Shown piece by piece: positions 1-12,785 of a stretch of 64,000 bases of DNA. Source of the DNA: Oenanthe sinensis (taxonomy: Eukaryota; Streptophyta; Magnoliopsida; Apiales; Apiaceae); assembly GCA_028671895.1 (NCBI GenBank), contig JAPMAC010000209.1:23272501-23336500 (forward strand). Direction: 5' to 3'. A program made the translations under genes and the position numbers. Numbering within the stretch: the first letter of the stretch is position 1; every line of letters starts with the position of its first letter. Below the pieces are notes generated by a model. That model was not told the origin of the DNA and made no database searches. It saw only the letters and a program-made list of their open reading frames with translations.

Positions 1-70
1 TACGATATTTTCTTTTTCATAAGTATAAAAAAATTTAATTTCTAGGATTATAATTAATATTATTATTAAT

Positions 71-1415
71 GGGAATGAGATAAGTAAATTGCAGAAATTC
101 CGGAAGCTGGTGAATAAGGTTTTGGATGGAAAGACAAGACTCGATGAACCTTCAAAGTATTGGATCGATTTTCATTACTACTCAAGCATTGTAGGTGGAA
201 ATCCAAATCTAATTTTGATTGATAAAGTATTGGAAAAGTGAAGAACTGCTGACTATCCAGCTCCCATTCGGGATTCCTTACCCTTACCACCATTCAAGAA
301 AGCTGGCGAGTAAAGTGTTTCTTACCAAAACTAGCTACTATCGTACAACATATCATCTTTGATGACCTATTAGTCTAAGATAATATATGCTTATCATTTC
401 TTAAGGGGCTTTGCCGAGTGGGAGCGGGAGCGGGAATATTACAATATCGATGCAAAAAAATAATGCATCTTGTTGCACCTACACCGGAGTTTGAAAATAT
501 GACAATGGTGTGAGTTTTCAAAATGCTGTGAATGTAGCTCCATCTGCACTGGGGCTTGGCGGTGGTGTGAGTTCTCAAAGTGGTGTGAATGTAGCTACAC
601 CTATACCGGGGCTTGGCGGTGTTACTTTTTAAAATGTTGTGGGGCCACAACCAAAATTCTATTTCACAAATGGAAGCTCAATTAATTAAACAAACAATTA
701 CATGCTTCCTGCACCAAATTACATTGTACCTTATAGCAGTACCCCTCCCATTCTTAATAGTTTGATCTCTGAACAACCATTCAATATGGTTTCGCAAGGC
801 AACAATATTCTCTTCACCGGAAACAATTTTAATGCTGATTTGCAGGTAACCGTAGTTAAATAATTACACAGATTCTATATGTGACACTTCCTTATTATAT
901 TATTTTTATGTATTATTGATGCCACCAAACGAGTACTAAATTTTTTCAAGTGTTTGAAGGTGGGAAATGTGGATCCTCCTTATCCAAACACTAATGGCAC
1001 TTCATTTGGTACAAATCAATATGAAAATACATCGGGGATAAATCAACAGGAATGTATATATTATTATGAATTTATGATGTTGAGACATGATATATCTTAT
1101 TTTTTTGAACCACCAATTTTGACTCTTAATTCTCGGTGTAGCTGGGAAACGTCGAACTTGATCCAATCATTAATGGTACTGTAGTTGCTGCAAATGATAT
1201 TGAAAATTGGTTGATGAACGACGAGGACACAGCCGGAATGGATGCAATAGGCCTAAATATATCCTGACACTCTTAATTAATTACTTAATTAATATAGCCC
1301 CTCATTCATTTAAAATAACCTGTTTAATTAATTGTTTTGGCTTCTTATATAGAATGAAGAATGAGAGATCTTATTGGAAAACTTGGAGAACATAGATGAA
1401 GACGAGGATATGTGA
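71..1415 (+). pseudogene. Unrecognised exon-like fragments (degenerate)
   Basis: I do not recognise this gene. Several short plus-strand stretches read like protein. An open stretch of about 56 codons from 71 ends at a TGA (239-241). A Gly/Val/Asn-rich stretch around 500-640 contains a 57-bp repeat. A Pro/Asn/Ser-rich stretch follows near 700-850. Two related segments (about 957-1050 and 1147-1230) both begin with a Gly-Asn-Val core. A short acidic tail, Leu-Glu-Asn followed by an Asp/Glu run, ends at a TGA at 1413-1415. The frames are not continuous and stops intervene, so this is either a decayed gene or exons with introns I cannot place. The composition suggests a low-complexity nuclear protein tail; that is a guess. 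Confidence 0.3.
508..635 (+). repeat. 57-bp in-phase minisatellite, about two copies
   Basis: The segment beginning GTGTGAGTT at 508 recurs at 565, a period of 57 bp (exactly 19 codons), and a partial third copy starts near 622. Each copy ends in a GGGGCTTGGCGG block that reads Gly-Leu-Gly-Gly. A period divisible by three fits expansion within a coding exon. Confidence 0.6.
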
Positions 1416-4400
1416 TAACTCTTAAGATCAATGAGGGTGATCGATGACAACAATGGACTCTAACCCTCAAGGACTGTACTTGTATCATGCATGATTAACA
1501 TGCTTAAATAAATAAATAAATGGTTAATGTAATGTTAAGCCACTACTTATCAGCTTTACTAGCTAGTAATTTTCTTTAAACTTTAGAGGAAGCTAATATT
1601 TTATCTTCCTTTCTTCATCCTGGTCTATATTTTTTCTTTTTAATTTTATATGAAATGACCTCTTTTGTTTTCAATTTTCTAATTTTATTTTAATTATAAT
1701 AATTAAATTTGGTGATTCGGGTAAATGGTTCGGTTTCAGATTTGATCAACTTTGAGACCTGGTATATTTATATATGGTTCAGATCACATCAGATTTGATT
1801 CGGGTCGAATCCAATTTCAGCTTTGCTGAATTTGACTCAGTTTCGTTTCGAATTGGGACGACTTCGATTCATATCATTTGGATTTAAATCGATGAATTTC
1901 AGATAAAAATCGGTTCAGATCTTTTTAATAAATCGTATTTTGTTTAGATTCAAGATTTTTGATTAAGACTAATTTGAATCATCATTGAACTTAAATAAAT
2001 GTGGTTAAATCGATTTATCAAATTTGAGTTAAAATTCAATGAAATGATACCCAAAAAATTAATAACCTCAATTAAGTAATATATTTGTTCAATCCCGACT
2101 TGGCCAAAGGTGATAAATAATATTTTCCCTAAATGTATAGTATAATAATTTTATAAAATTTTTTGAGGTCAAATGAAAAAGCAAAAAAATATAAATTTTA
2201 TATATACATATAATATTAATATATAATATTTACTTCTTTTTTATGGTCATATATTCTAAGAAGAAACATATTTCCCAATCATATATAATAGTAATTCTTC
2301 TATTTTGGTAAAATTCTCGATCTCTTATTTTTAACAATATATAATATTTTTTAATAATATTCATAAATGTTTGGTTTTGTTCAATCAAATATAATTCAAC
2401 ACATTTCTCAAAATATTCATTAGTTTCACATTGATCACATATTTTTCAATTTTTAAGTTACGTGTCTAGGCATCACAATGATTTTATTGTATTTTATTTT
2501 TCACCAATAAATTTTTAATTTTCTTTAAACAATCTACCGTCTTTCTATTTTCTGGCGCTCCATTTAGCAAAAATATTGTTGGCATTGAATATTTCAAAAT
2601 CACCAAAATTTTTAATATGATTAATAAATTTTTCATTTAAATCTATCAACAAGATTTAAATAAAATATAATTTAACAATCAATCTCAACAAATATATAAT
2701 ACAAACAAATGGTGTTTACTTTTTAAGTGCCATCTTTTCTAATGAATAGAAGAGATTTTATCAAAAAAAGTGTTGTGTATTTCAACCACAATTTATATCA
2801 TTGCACAGAGACAATTTAAACACAATGATTCACTTATCATTGAATTATTATCCATGATAAAAATACCAATAAGCTGATGGTAAAAGAAATAGCAATTAAA
2901 TTGTAAATAAAATTAGACAGAGAAATTTTATAAAATACTAATTGTAAGAAAAAGGACAATTATAAATTAAAGTTAAATAATTTATAACTTTTATTCTTAT
3001 ACAAAAGATTTGCTTGTAGAGACATATATATGGGACACAATACAAGAAAATTTATAAATGTAGACAAAAAATGAACAATATTAAAGAAAAACAAATACAA
3101 TTTACATAAAGCTAGTATATTAGGCATATGAAGACAAAGAAGAAGATAACACAGAATGGCTAGTACTTTATATGGCAAAAAAAAAGACACAAGCATGCAA
3201 GTTCAAAATTCATCTAAAGAGAAATGGGCATGCAAGATTATATTAGACTAGCATAAAAAATATGTGGGCAAGAAAAAAAATATACAAAATTATATGGTCC
3301 ATATTTTATGCTTGTAGTCAACGATAACAAATACCACTAATCAATATATATATATATGTATGTATGTATATGTGAATCAAATCAGTCGTATTTACCTTAG
3401 TTGTTCACCATTTTTGTGGTAATTATGTAAAATGACAACCACATTTAATTTGTGATGGGTCCATGTGACGTGGCATTACCCATACTGCTAATATATAGCT
3501 CTTGCCAGGTGTGTGGAACCAGTACACATGTTTAGTCACATCAACAACATCGTCCACCATTTAACTTGTAATATTCAATTTTGGATCCATGATCGAGTCA
3601 TTATTGAAATATTCAATTTTGGATCGCACTTTCGGTGTCAGATGCTAATTTTATAGACCAATTTGATTGTTTAGAAATGACATGTCATTCGGCAGGGGAT
3701 TCACAATTGCTTTATAAAAAGTTTGGTCTTAATTGCGGCAGAGCGAAGTAGACTTTAATCTTTTTCGACTGACTAATTATGGCCACTACCGTAAAATGCG
3801 ATCATTATTGATGATGAATGTGGTTGGAATTGCATATATTCGGTAATTTTTCTATCAATCTCAATAACTCTTCTTGTATGGTCGTTGTTTTTAGGGCCAA
3901 ATTTTTTTTCTTATTAGAATAATCTCAAATACCAATGTGGTAATAGTATTCACTTGCTCGTATGTGGGCGACATATGGTATGCATTCAGATTGATTTGTA
4001 CATCGATTATTATTAATCAGATCATATTGAAAAATATTAGGTCCGACACGGTTTAAACTTTGGAAGCTTGGCTAGAAAAACTAGTACCATCACGACGATG
4101 AGCTCTTGAATGAGCGAGATTGGGGGAATGACGATGCCTAAATTTTAGGAATACCAATTATCCGGTATGAATTCTTCAAGCTACCATCCCAAAGGATGTT
4201 CCGCCTCTTTCACACCATGAGACATATAACAAGAGATTCTGGCTTCCTCTCAACTGTGTGCATATCGAATAGAAACTGCAATTTATTACAAAAATACATG
4301 AAATAATAAATAGGATTAATTTTCCACAATCAAGTATCATGATCAAGGTCCTTTTTAAGTACCAAAATCTCTATAAAATTGTTGAGAATGGATACCATGA

Positions 4401-4720
4401 TCCAGCAGATCAAAAAATGGTCAATTATGTTCTCCTTAAAAAATGTTTTAATGTTCAAACTAATGAAGTTTAAGGATGCATAATTCTTTAGTACAATTTA
4501 GTAAGATAAGTATTAATTATGTGTTCGTGGATCCTCTAACTATTTAAAATTATATTTAAAATTAATTTAATTATTTTATAATTTTTTTTAAAGTTCTCAA
4601 AAATTAGATACAAAATCATTATACTCTATTGCATTTATACCCACCAACAAATACAAGGTTCTTTTATATATATTTTTCTTTTCTTTAAAAAGTTGAATTA
4701 AATCTGAAGTTTTTGGCTAA
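1416..4720. other. Gene-poor AT-rich stretch
   Basis: I see no coding region here. It holds long AT-rich runs, a purine/pyrimidine-mixed stretch at about 1720-2040 with many GATTTGAT/TTCGG-like words, and a short (TA)/(TATG) microsatellite near 3343-3372. Short open frames on either strand have no recognisable content. Confidence 0.6.
3466..3500 (+). promoter_or_regulatory. ABRE/G-box-like core upstream of a TATA-like box
   Basis: ACGTGGC at 3468-3474 is the core of plant abscisic-acid-response/G-box sites bound by bZIP factors, and an AATATATAG TATA-like word lies about 17 bp downstream. No reading frame follows within a useful distance, so this may be an orphan promoter or chance. Confidence 0.2.
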
Positions 4721-4724
4721 CAAG

Positions 4725-5640
4725 TTGTTTCTCAAGAGAGATTTGTTCGGGATCAAGATGGAAGAAATAAGAGATTTAAGAGATCATCTGAATCGTTTTA
4801 ATGGCTTGATCAACCAGTTGAATAATTTGAATTAAAAAATAAAGGATGAGGACAAAGTTGTACGTCTACTTGTGTCTCTACTAAAGAAGTATAGTACTAT
4901 GATTACTACTTTATAGCTTCGGATGAAACTGTTGTTCTTCTTGTAGAGGCCGAAATATTAATGAAGCAAGGATCAACTGACACATTAGATGGACGTGTAC
5001 TTGTGGTCGATGTGCGTGACATGAAAAGGAAGTCCGGTAAGAAAAATAAACCTAATATCAAGTGCTTTTATTGTGAAGTAGTGGGTCATATACAATCCAT
5101 GTGTCCCAACGTAAAAGAAGACTTGCAGGAGTTGAAGAAAACTTGAGGGAAGGGTAATGTTTCGCTTGTAGTAGTTGATGATGATTCTCTTTTGGTTCAA
5201 GAATACGAGAGATCAAAAGAAGAATTCCGGATGTTCTCATCATATATGTGCTGTGAGAGAATGGTTCTCATCCTACAAAGAGTGTGAGGGCAAAATGGTA
5301 ACTCTTCCAAATGGTAAGAGGGTAAAAGTTGCTGGAATTGGTGAGGTAAAAATGAAACTTCACAATGGTCGTGTTCGGAAGTTAACCCAAGTAAGGTACA
5401 TATCGAATTAAAATCGAAATCTAATTTCATTGGGTTAATTAATTGAATTGGGACATACTCTTATGATGAAAAATGTTAATTTAGAGGTCACTAAACAGAA
5501 TTTAGTGATACTCAAAGGTTAGAAGGACGGGAGAAATTTTTTTGTGTTAGAAGGAGATGTTCTTATTCGAGGGGAGACATTGGCGAATGAACGTCGATGT
5601 ATTGATGGTGACCGTTAAATCGTGATGAAACCGTATGTGT
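4725..5640 (+). pseudogene. Ty1/copia gag-protease relic
   Basis: This is a decayed piece of a Copia polyprotein, broken by several stops and frame changes. The order is gag C-terminus (about 4740-4960), then a CCHC zinc knuckle with spacing C-x2-C-x4-H-x4-C at about 5070-5110 (CFYC...GH....C), then the start of the aspartic protease domain with the Ser-Gly-Cys-Ser-His-His core near 5230, followed by gag-pre-integrase-like sequence to about 5620. Integrase, reverse transcriptase and RNase H are absent. No LTR pair or target duplication was found, so this looks like an old internal fragment. Confidence 0.7.
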
Positions 5641-5659
5641 TTTGGAGAATGAAGACAAG

Positions 5660-8155
5660 GATGAGTAATATAATAATTGTATTTAGTTAATTATTATAGA
5701 TGATAATAATTAGATTTGAATAATTATTATTAGATACCAATTATGATTAGATTTGTATAACAATTATGGTAAGTTTTGGTGAGTCCCTCATATTATTTTT
5801 GATAGGTAATACCTAGCTATTATTAGGCGGTTATTTTATTGATATAATAATAAAGTTGGGAGGCGAGTTTTCCCCGTTTTATAATTTTATTGTGTGTGTT
5901 TTGTTTTGGTTGGTTATCTCGAACTTTAAGATATAATTTTGTATAATTTTATTGTGTGTTTTTATGCAATCACGCCAAATGCGTATAACACTTCCATAAT
6001 TTACATCTAAAAAGTTAATTAATTTAAAAAAAGAACTAAAGTATAACGTCATATAAATTTAACTAATCAAATTTGTATGTATTTAAGTCCTTTTTTACTA
6101 CAATCAAATCATTAATATTAGAGAAAATGAAAATTAATATAACATTTTCATTTCTTTTTTTTCCTAATTTAATAAATATTTCTAAAACACACACTATGTC
6201 ATCCCGAAATTTATTAGAACGCATATTCATTTATAATTGAGATTATAATAAGTTTACTTATTAAAAAAGCACACTCTTTACATATATATTGAAATATTTA
6301 CATGAAAATATATTATTTTATTTATTTACTTGATATAAATGGAATAGGGGAATTTTTTTTATAACGATTGTGTGTATATATAACAGTGCTATAATTTATA
6401 AATTAATTTTTATTAAGTATAAGAATCTAAAGTATAACATTCATAAATACAACTAATGAAAATATATATAATAAGAGTAAGTGTATCTTATCCAAATACT
6501 ACTAAAGTCTCAATAACTACATAATATTATATACTAATTATTTATAAATTATAATTATTATTAACATTTCTAACAAATATAATTTTTCTTACCACCATTC
6601 ACATTATAGCTCAAAATATGTTAGTAATATATAAATTTGAATTTAAAGATCTAATTAAAAATAAAATTCATAATTACCATGACACACATTATTTGACCAT
6701 ATTTTGAATTTCAAAATTAAGAATGGGACAATTTTACCTTCCACGCGAACCTTAAAAAATTATATTTAATTTCGAGGTGGTCCAATTTCCAAAATCCAAC
6801 TGCAACAACCGTAATCTAGATACAAAAAATAGCTATGAATTTTATCGGAGAATTCTATTACACTTAATTAGAAAATCTTTTTATAATTGATTTAAAACAT
6901 TAAAATAGTTTTTATATTAGATTTATATTAGATATGAGTACAGATAGTATTAAGGTTTTACATACATCATGAATTTTCATTGTGAGAGAGGATTAAAAAT
7001 TTTCTTATCCAAATATTTTCTAAAAAAATATTTAATATATTATGTAAGAAATTGGGATAAATTATACGAAAACCAGATAGAGAAGAAATTATTATATTGA
7101 TAACTCATAAACCTTTTTGATTCATTGATTTGGATCGAATTAAAAAAATTATGTTTTTAAAAAATATAATTATCTGAGTTACTCGGCTAAGAGTTCAACC
7201 TTAGCATTAGATATTAAATATAAATTCTATTTTATTATTATATTATATATAATACTACATCAAAAATACCTTATCAAACTTAAATTAAAATAATATAAAT
7301 TAATAAATATTAATATATTTTTTAAATTTAATCAATTTATATATGAGAAAATTATATTGAATTAATTTTTAATAACTATGGACTACTGTTAACTATTTTT
7401 ATAATTAAAACTCATTTATATTTCCAAAAAAAATGTTATTACACATGTTGAAATTAATATATATAATATAATTATTTATAATTTGTAATTAATACTATAT
7501 AAGTAAAAATCAAACAACAGAAAAAAACTTATTCAAATAAAAAATTATATTATCATATTATTAACGGATACATATATATTATATTTCATATACCATAATA
7601 TCTATTAAATTTTATATAAAATAAATGTAATAGAGATCTTATCAAAAATATATTTAAATCTAATATGTATAATATTAAATATATTAAACATATGTTTGAT
7701 ATATTAAAAAATCATGTTCATAATATTTCAAATCACAAAATTTAAATATGAGAAATATGTTCCCAAAGTTAACCATAGATAATTACCTAAAGTTACATGC
7801 ACTTTTAGTATATAAATTTAATTGCATGTTACTAATAATAGAATTCATCATCATATATTTACAATAATAATTTTAACAATGTATTATATTTTGTGTTAAC
7901 TTTATATAATTATCTAAAGGCGATTTTAGGGTCATTAATTAATAATATAAATTTATATTTTGTGCAATGTGCATATTTTTTTAATATTTTATAATTTTTT
8001 TATTTAAATTTAATTCAATTGATGTAAAAATATAAATTAATTAAGTTAAAAAACTAATATAATTATAATATATTAAGAATTTTTAAAATTATAAAAATGT
8101 TAATAATTTTAAAATAAATAATTTAAAAAATAAAACAAGTGCACGGGTTAAAATC
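5660..8155. other. AT-rich intergenic stretch
   Basis: I see no gene, RNA or clear repeat here. The sequence is very AT-rich with poly-A/poly-T runs and short TATATA tracts. Confidence 0.6.
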
Positions 8156-8159
8156 CAGT

Positions 8160-9284
8160 TATAAATAGGACAGCTAGCTTGCGCCCGCATTCTCACGGTG
8201 TCTATACTGTGCCCCCCTACCCCTATATACTCTATATCATTTCTCGATATGCCCACTTAGGAGCTAAATCCCCGATCTTGTGCTATATATTAGTTTTCCT
8301 CTGCGATCAAGGTATTTTCCGTCCATCCACTTTTATATTCCGTTCTCAATTTTAGGGTTTCATGCTTTTATATTTTTTATGGATTTCCTATAGTTGAATC
8401 TGCGTTAGAATCTATATATATAGTTAGTGTTTAGTTATATTTTAAAGGTTTTCGGGATTGTAGTTATTGATTTTCGATCTGAAATGATTTTCACTTCAGG
8501 TTTATATTATTCACCAACAACTAATTTTTATTTTTATTTTATAGGGTTTCATACACTAATAATTCAGTGCAGATTGTATATATATATCGTTAGAGCGGCA
8601 TTTTATTTTTTGTTTTGAATTTATTTAGGAATTTTGATTGTAGATCTTTTAATTTATTTTGTGAATTGATCAAAGAATCAATTATATGAAATAACTATTT
8701 GAAGAAACCCAATCAGATCAATTAACGAAAAATCAATCCTAAATGCATTTTAACACATAGTCTTTATTTACTCTTATTATTTTATATTTATTGTGCTGAC
8801 TTATTTTCTTGGGTTTCAGAATTGTACTTTACTATTTTTTATAATTAATTTCAATTATATGCTTTAGTAACTAATTGTTTAATTGAATTGTGTAATGTTA
8901 CTAGAATTAATTAATACATTCATCTTTATTTTATTGTTTTGATCTATTTTCTAGGTTTGCCGGAACTAGCAAGATAATTATAATTGCAAAAAATGTAATG
9001 CCATACCATTATAATTAATGAGCTGAACAACTCAATTGACCAGTAAATTAATACAAGAGTTAACATATAAGTACCCTTATTTATTTAGTATAATTACATG
9101 GACTCTTTTTATACAAGGGGATACATCTTCTAAGGGAAATTTTTCAAGTTAATTGTGAAATTGTTTCAAGAGGTTCATGCTTCCTGAATTGTATTTGTGC
9201 TAGCCTGTAATACATTAATTAATAAGTGCTAGATGATTTTTGTTTTACTACTTTGTGATTATCAATTGTTGGTTAATTATGCAG
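8160..9284 (+). promoter_or_regulatory. Promoter, leader exon and leader intron of a truncated ubiquitin-type gene
   Basis: A C-rich stretch with TATA-like words (about 8210-8240) is followed by a non-coding leader exon ending at 8311, a GT donor at 8312 and an AG acceptor at 9283-9284 (intron about 973 bp). An ATG follows directly at 9285. An intron ending just before the start codon is a hallmark of plant polyubiquitin genes. The words around the donor (AAGGTATTTTCCGTCC) and the downstream TAGGGTTTCATGCTTTTAT block closely match the leader and intron start of the eight-unit ubiquitin locus at 20.1 kb, so the two loci are paralogues. Confidence 0.6.
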
Positions 9285-9354
9285 ATGAGGATATAGGTTA
9301 AAATTCCCCCACATCAGCACATACTAATCTTTGGCAATAATCAGCTAGAGGATG
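9285..9354 (+). pseudogene. Truncated ubiquitin unit, cut by a Copia LTR
   Basis: After the intron, ATG AGG ATA matches the start of a ubiquitin unit (Met-Gln/Arg-Ile), then a TAG. About 30 codons are missing. The sequence resumes in the ubiquitin core as Ile-Pro-Pro-His-Gln, then Leu-Ile-Phe-Gly and a Gln-Leu-Glu-Asp word. It stops at GAGGATG, where the LTR of the minus-strand Copia element begins. The closest match in the window is the third unit of the 20.7-22.5 kb locus. The continuation of the unit is not found on the far side of the element, so the locus has lost its 3' part. Confidence 0.7.
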
Positions 9355-9664
9355 TGTAGAAACAAAACTAATATACCTTCAACATGCAAATATGGATATA
9401 CCAGCTTTGTGTGTAATTGTGTATATGAGAATATGCAGAATGTAAACTCGGAAAAAACTAACGTTTATTTCTTGCTCCTAACTAAAATAAGATGAGTACA
9501 ACTTGAATATAAAGAAGCCAACGTAATGTCAGCTAAACTCACGCAACTACTCCCTACAAACTCTACAGCACTCTTACTTATTCAAAACCCTTCCTAATAT
9601 TTCTGAAACTGACTAAAACAAATAAATAAAACATTATCAAATAGTTTAGATTAAAATCCCAACA
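9355..9664 (-). repeat. 3' LTR of the broken Copia element (about 310 bp)
   Basis: On the plus strand the block begins TGTAGAAACA and ends CCCAACA, giving TG...CA termini in the element's own orientation. It lies next to a purine tract (minus-strand ACGGGGGAGCA, plus 9665-9675), as expected for a 3' LTR next to its polypurine tract. No second copy was found to the right of the element. Confidence 0.6.
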
Positions 9665-9678
9665 TGCTCCCCCGTAAT

Positions 9679-12600
9679 CTAAACTCCAATCTGCAGATTC
9701 ATGATACCCAGAAGTGCAGGCATCTTTTCGAACTTAACAGTTGACAGCGGCTTAGTTAACACATCTGCACGCTGCTTCTCAGTGTTAACATGCTTGATAA
9801 TCACTTCTCCTCGCTCAACACACTCACGAATAAAATGATAATGAATATCAATGTGTTTACTCCTGCCGTGAAAAACCGGATTCTTAGCTAGGTCGATTGC
9901 AGACTTGTTATCAATATAAATTGTTACTGGACCATGCTTCATGTCTGTTATTTGACCAAGTAGATTACGCCACCACACCCTTTGGCACGCTGCAGTAGTA
10001 GCTTCCATAAACTCAGCTTCACAAGAGGATAACGCGACACACTTTTGTTTCTGCGATACCCATGCAATCAAACTCTCGTTCAGATAAAAACACATGCCCC
10101 CCGTGCTCTTCCTATCCTCAATGTTTCCAGCCAAATCGCTGTTAGAGAAACCTGAGAGTAGATAATTTCCAGTGCCTTTGGAATACACTAAACCGTAGTA
10201 TGCAGTTCCCTTAACATACCTCAAAATACGCTTCACAGCGTTTATATGCAATGTGGTTGGGTGCTCCATGTATCTGCTCAGAATGCCTACGGAGTACGCA
10301 ATGTCTAGCCTTGTGTGAACCAGATATCGCAGCCCCCCACCAGACTTTTATACATAGCGGTGTTAACTGACTTCTCATTCTCGTCTTTGTTTAGATACAC
10401 CTTTGTCTCCATTGGATACTTAACAGAATTGCACCCAGCCAACCCTGCTTTTTCAAGAAGTTTCTTTGCATAAGCTATCTGTCTCAGTTCTATACAATCC
10501 CTCCTTTGATCAACTTCGATACAAAGATAATGTGAAAGTTTTCCGAGATCACTAATCTCAAATTCATTACCCATCTGTTTCTTAAATTTGTTGATGTTTG
10601 AGACGCTCGTTCTTGTAACCAACAAATCATCCACGTAAATGCCGATGAGTAAAGCTTCATTTCCTTCCCATCTTGTATGCATTGCATGCTCGTATGGGCA
10701 TTTCATAAAACCCAGGCCTTCCAAACATTTGCTTAACTTAGCATACCAGGCACGAGGTGCCTGCCGTAATCCATACAAACCTTCACCAGTTTGTAAACTA
10801 AATGCTCCCCTCCTTTTTTGACAAATCCTTCCGGTTGAGAAACATAAACGGTTTCTTGTAACTCTCCGTTAAGGAATGCCGATTTCACATCTAAATGGTG
10901 TACCTGCCAGCTGTTCTTGGCTGCTAGAGCTAACAGAAGCCTTACTGTCTCCATGCGCGTAACTGGAACAAACACTTCCTCGTAGTCAACCCCTTGTTTC
11001 TGCACATAACCTTTCACCACCAAGCATGCTTTGTGCTTAATGACGTTCCCATTAGTATCTCTCTTAAGTTTATAAACCCAATTCAGACCAATGACTCTCT
11101 TTCCAGGAGGTAACTCGACAAGCGCCCAGGTATTATTCCGTTCGATAGCATCTAACTCATTTTCCATTACTTGCCTCCACTCTTGTTCTCCTATAGCTTG
11201 ACTGTAATTGTTGGGTTCATCAACTCCTAGCAATAACAGCTCGTCCTCTAACTCTAGTTGTACCTCGTGTGTTTCATCATAAATGTCACTAAGTAGACGG
11301 ATGTTTCGATTTTCACTGCTACTGCTAGAGGATACAGTCTGTGGGCTGCTCAATGTTGAACCAATTTGAGAGTGAACAGCTGTTGTACCCACGCTTTCAC
11401 CACCTGTGATGACAGTCTCATCAGCTCCAGTCATGTGCGTCTCTGTACCTTGATTTTGCTCTGTGACTGAGTACACATTAGCTACAATGAAGATTTCTCG
11501 CGACTCCGGAATTTCACGTTCCTGTACATCCCATATCCATGCCTTTGCTTCTTCAAAGACTACATCTTTGCTTACAAAAATTCTCCCACTTTCTGGATCA
11601 TAGAGACGACATGCCTTTGTGCCGGGCTCCTTTCCAAAATAAACTGTCACCTTACTCCGATCATCCAGTTTCTTTACATGTACACTAGGCACTTTCATGT
11701 GTGCCAAACACCCAAAAACTCGTATATGTCCAACATCTGGCTTGTTTCTGGTCCATGTTTCATAAGGTATTTTTCCTGAAAGTGCACGAGTAGGTAAATG
11801 ATTAAAAACATAAACGGAGTGATGTACCGCTTCTCCCAAGAACACAGATGATAGGTGCCTTTCCTTTAGAAAACTTCTCGCCATGGCTACAATAGTTCGA
11901 TTCCTCCGCTCGACTACTCCGTTTCGTTGTGGAGTGTACGGGGCTGTGAAGTGCCTTAAAATTCCCGTTTCCTCACAGTAAGAGGTGAATTCGTTTGACA
12001 AGGATTCCCCTCCTTTGTCGGTTCTAAATACTTTCAGCTTCTTGCCACACTCCTTTTCAACTAAAACTCTAAACTTTTTAAATGCCCCGAAGGCCTCATC
12101 CTTGCTATTTAACATATAAGTCCACATCACCCTGCTAAAATCATCAACTAACAAAAGAAAGTATTTATTACTTGCGTTAGTTGCTGGCGTGATTGGGCCA
12201 CACAAATCTCTATGGACTAATTACAGAACCTGTTTTGCTTGAAATTTTGCTTGACAAGGAAATGGTTTCCTTGTCTTCTTTGACATTAAACAACCAGTAC
12301 ACACCTCCTTAGGTTGAATAAATTCAGGTAATCCTTGTGCCATTTTATTTGTCGACATTAATATCATAGCTTGAAAATTCACGTGTCCAAGGCGAGAGTG
12401 CCACAACCATGCCGATTCTTCTGCTTTTGACAACAAAGAACCAGGGTTGCAAGTTTCAATGATAATTTTATATAATCTATTGGCTGACCTTTTTACCTTC
12501 ATTAGCAGTCTCCTCCTTCCATCGTAGACCCATAGAAAGCTTCCCTTTAAAACCATCCTGTTTCCTGCCTCCGATAATTGCCCAAGGCTTATAATGTTGT

Positions 12601-12780
12601 TACATAAAGTGGGTATGTAGTACACATCACTGAGCGCAATTTTTTCGCCATTCTTGCACTTGGACACCACCGAACCTTTTCCCTTAATCTTGACGTAGAA
12701 CCGTCGCCAAATCGAACCTGCCCAGTCACCTTCTCGTCAATCTCTTTGAACTTTGATCGTGTGGCCATTCATATGATGAA
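9679..12780 (-). pseudogene. Copia pol (protease end, integrase, RT, RNase H), broken
   Basis: The order read on the minus strand is: end of protease and gag-pre-integrase (12670-12221), integrase (from about 12205, with the HRDLCGPI-like entry, DDFSRVMW and a TPQRNGVVERRNR block), reverse transcriptase (FLNGELQETVYVSQPEGF, then YVDDLLV at about 10640) and RNase H (10269-9679, with YIDNKSAIDLAKNP and a SKHIDI block). Breaks seen: a frame change in protease near 12700, an in-frame TAA at 12221-12223, a one-base loss near 10780 just before the LYGLRQAP motif, and another near 10340. Integrase before reverse transcriptase identifies Ty1/copia. The gene cannot make a full polyprotein. Confidence 0.85.
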
Positions 12781-12785
12781 GATCT

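Larger units (their letters stand above)
9355..12785 (-). mobile_element. 5'-truncated Ty1/copia retrotransposon
   Basis: The element runs on the minus strand from inside the protease domain (about 12785) to its 3' LTR (9355). The 5' LTR, primer site, gag and most of protease are missing. Its left end lies inside a ubiquitin unit. Right of 12785 there is neither an LTR nor the rest of the ubiquitin gene, so a deletion removed the 5' end together with flanking DNA. Protein similarity to the element at 13.3-18.1 kb is clear along the whole length, but the LTRs differ, so they belong to related but distinct families. Confidence 0.75.

Noticed and set aside
2960..3196. A 78-codon hydrophobic minus-strand frame
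   Set aside because: AT-rich DNA commonly gives Phe/Leu/Ile-rich frames; there is no family resemblance, promoter or homologue nearby.
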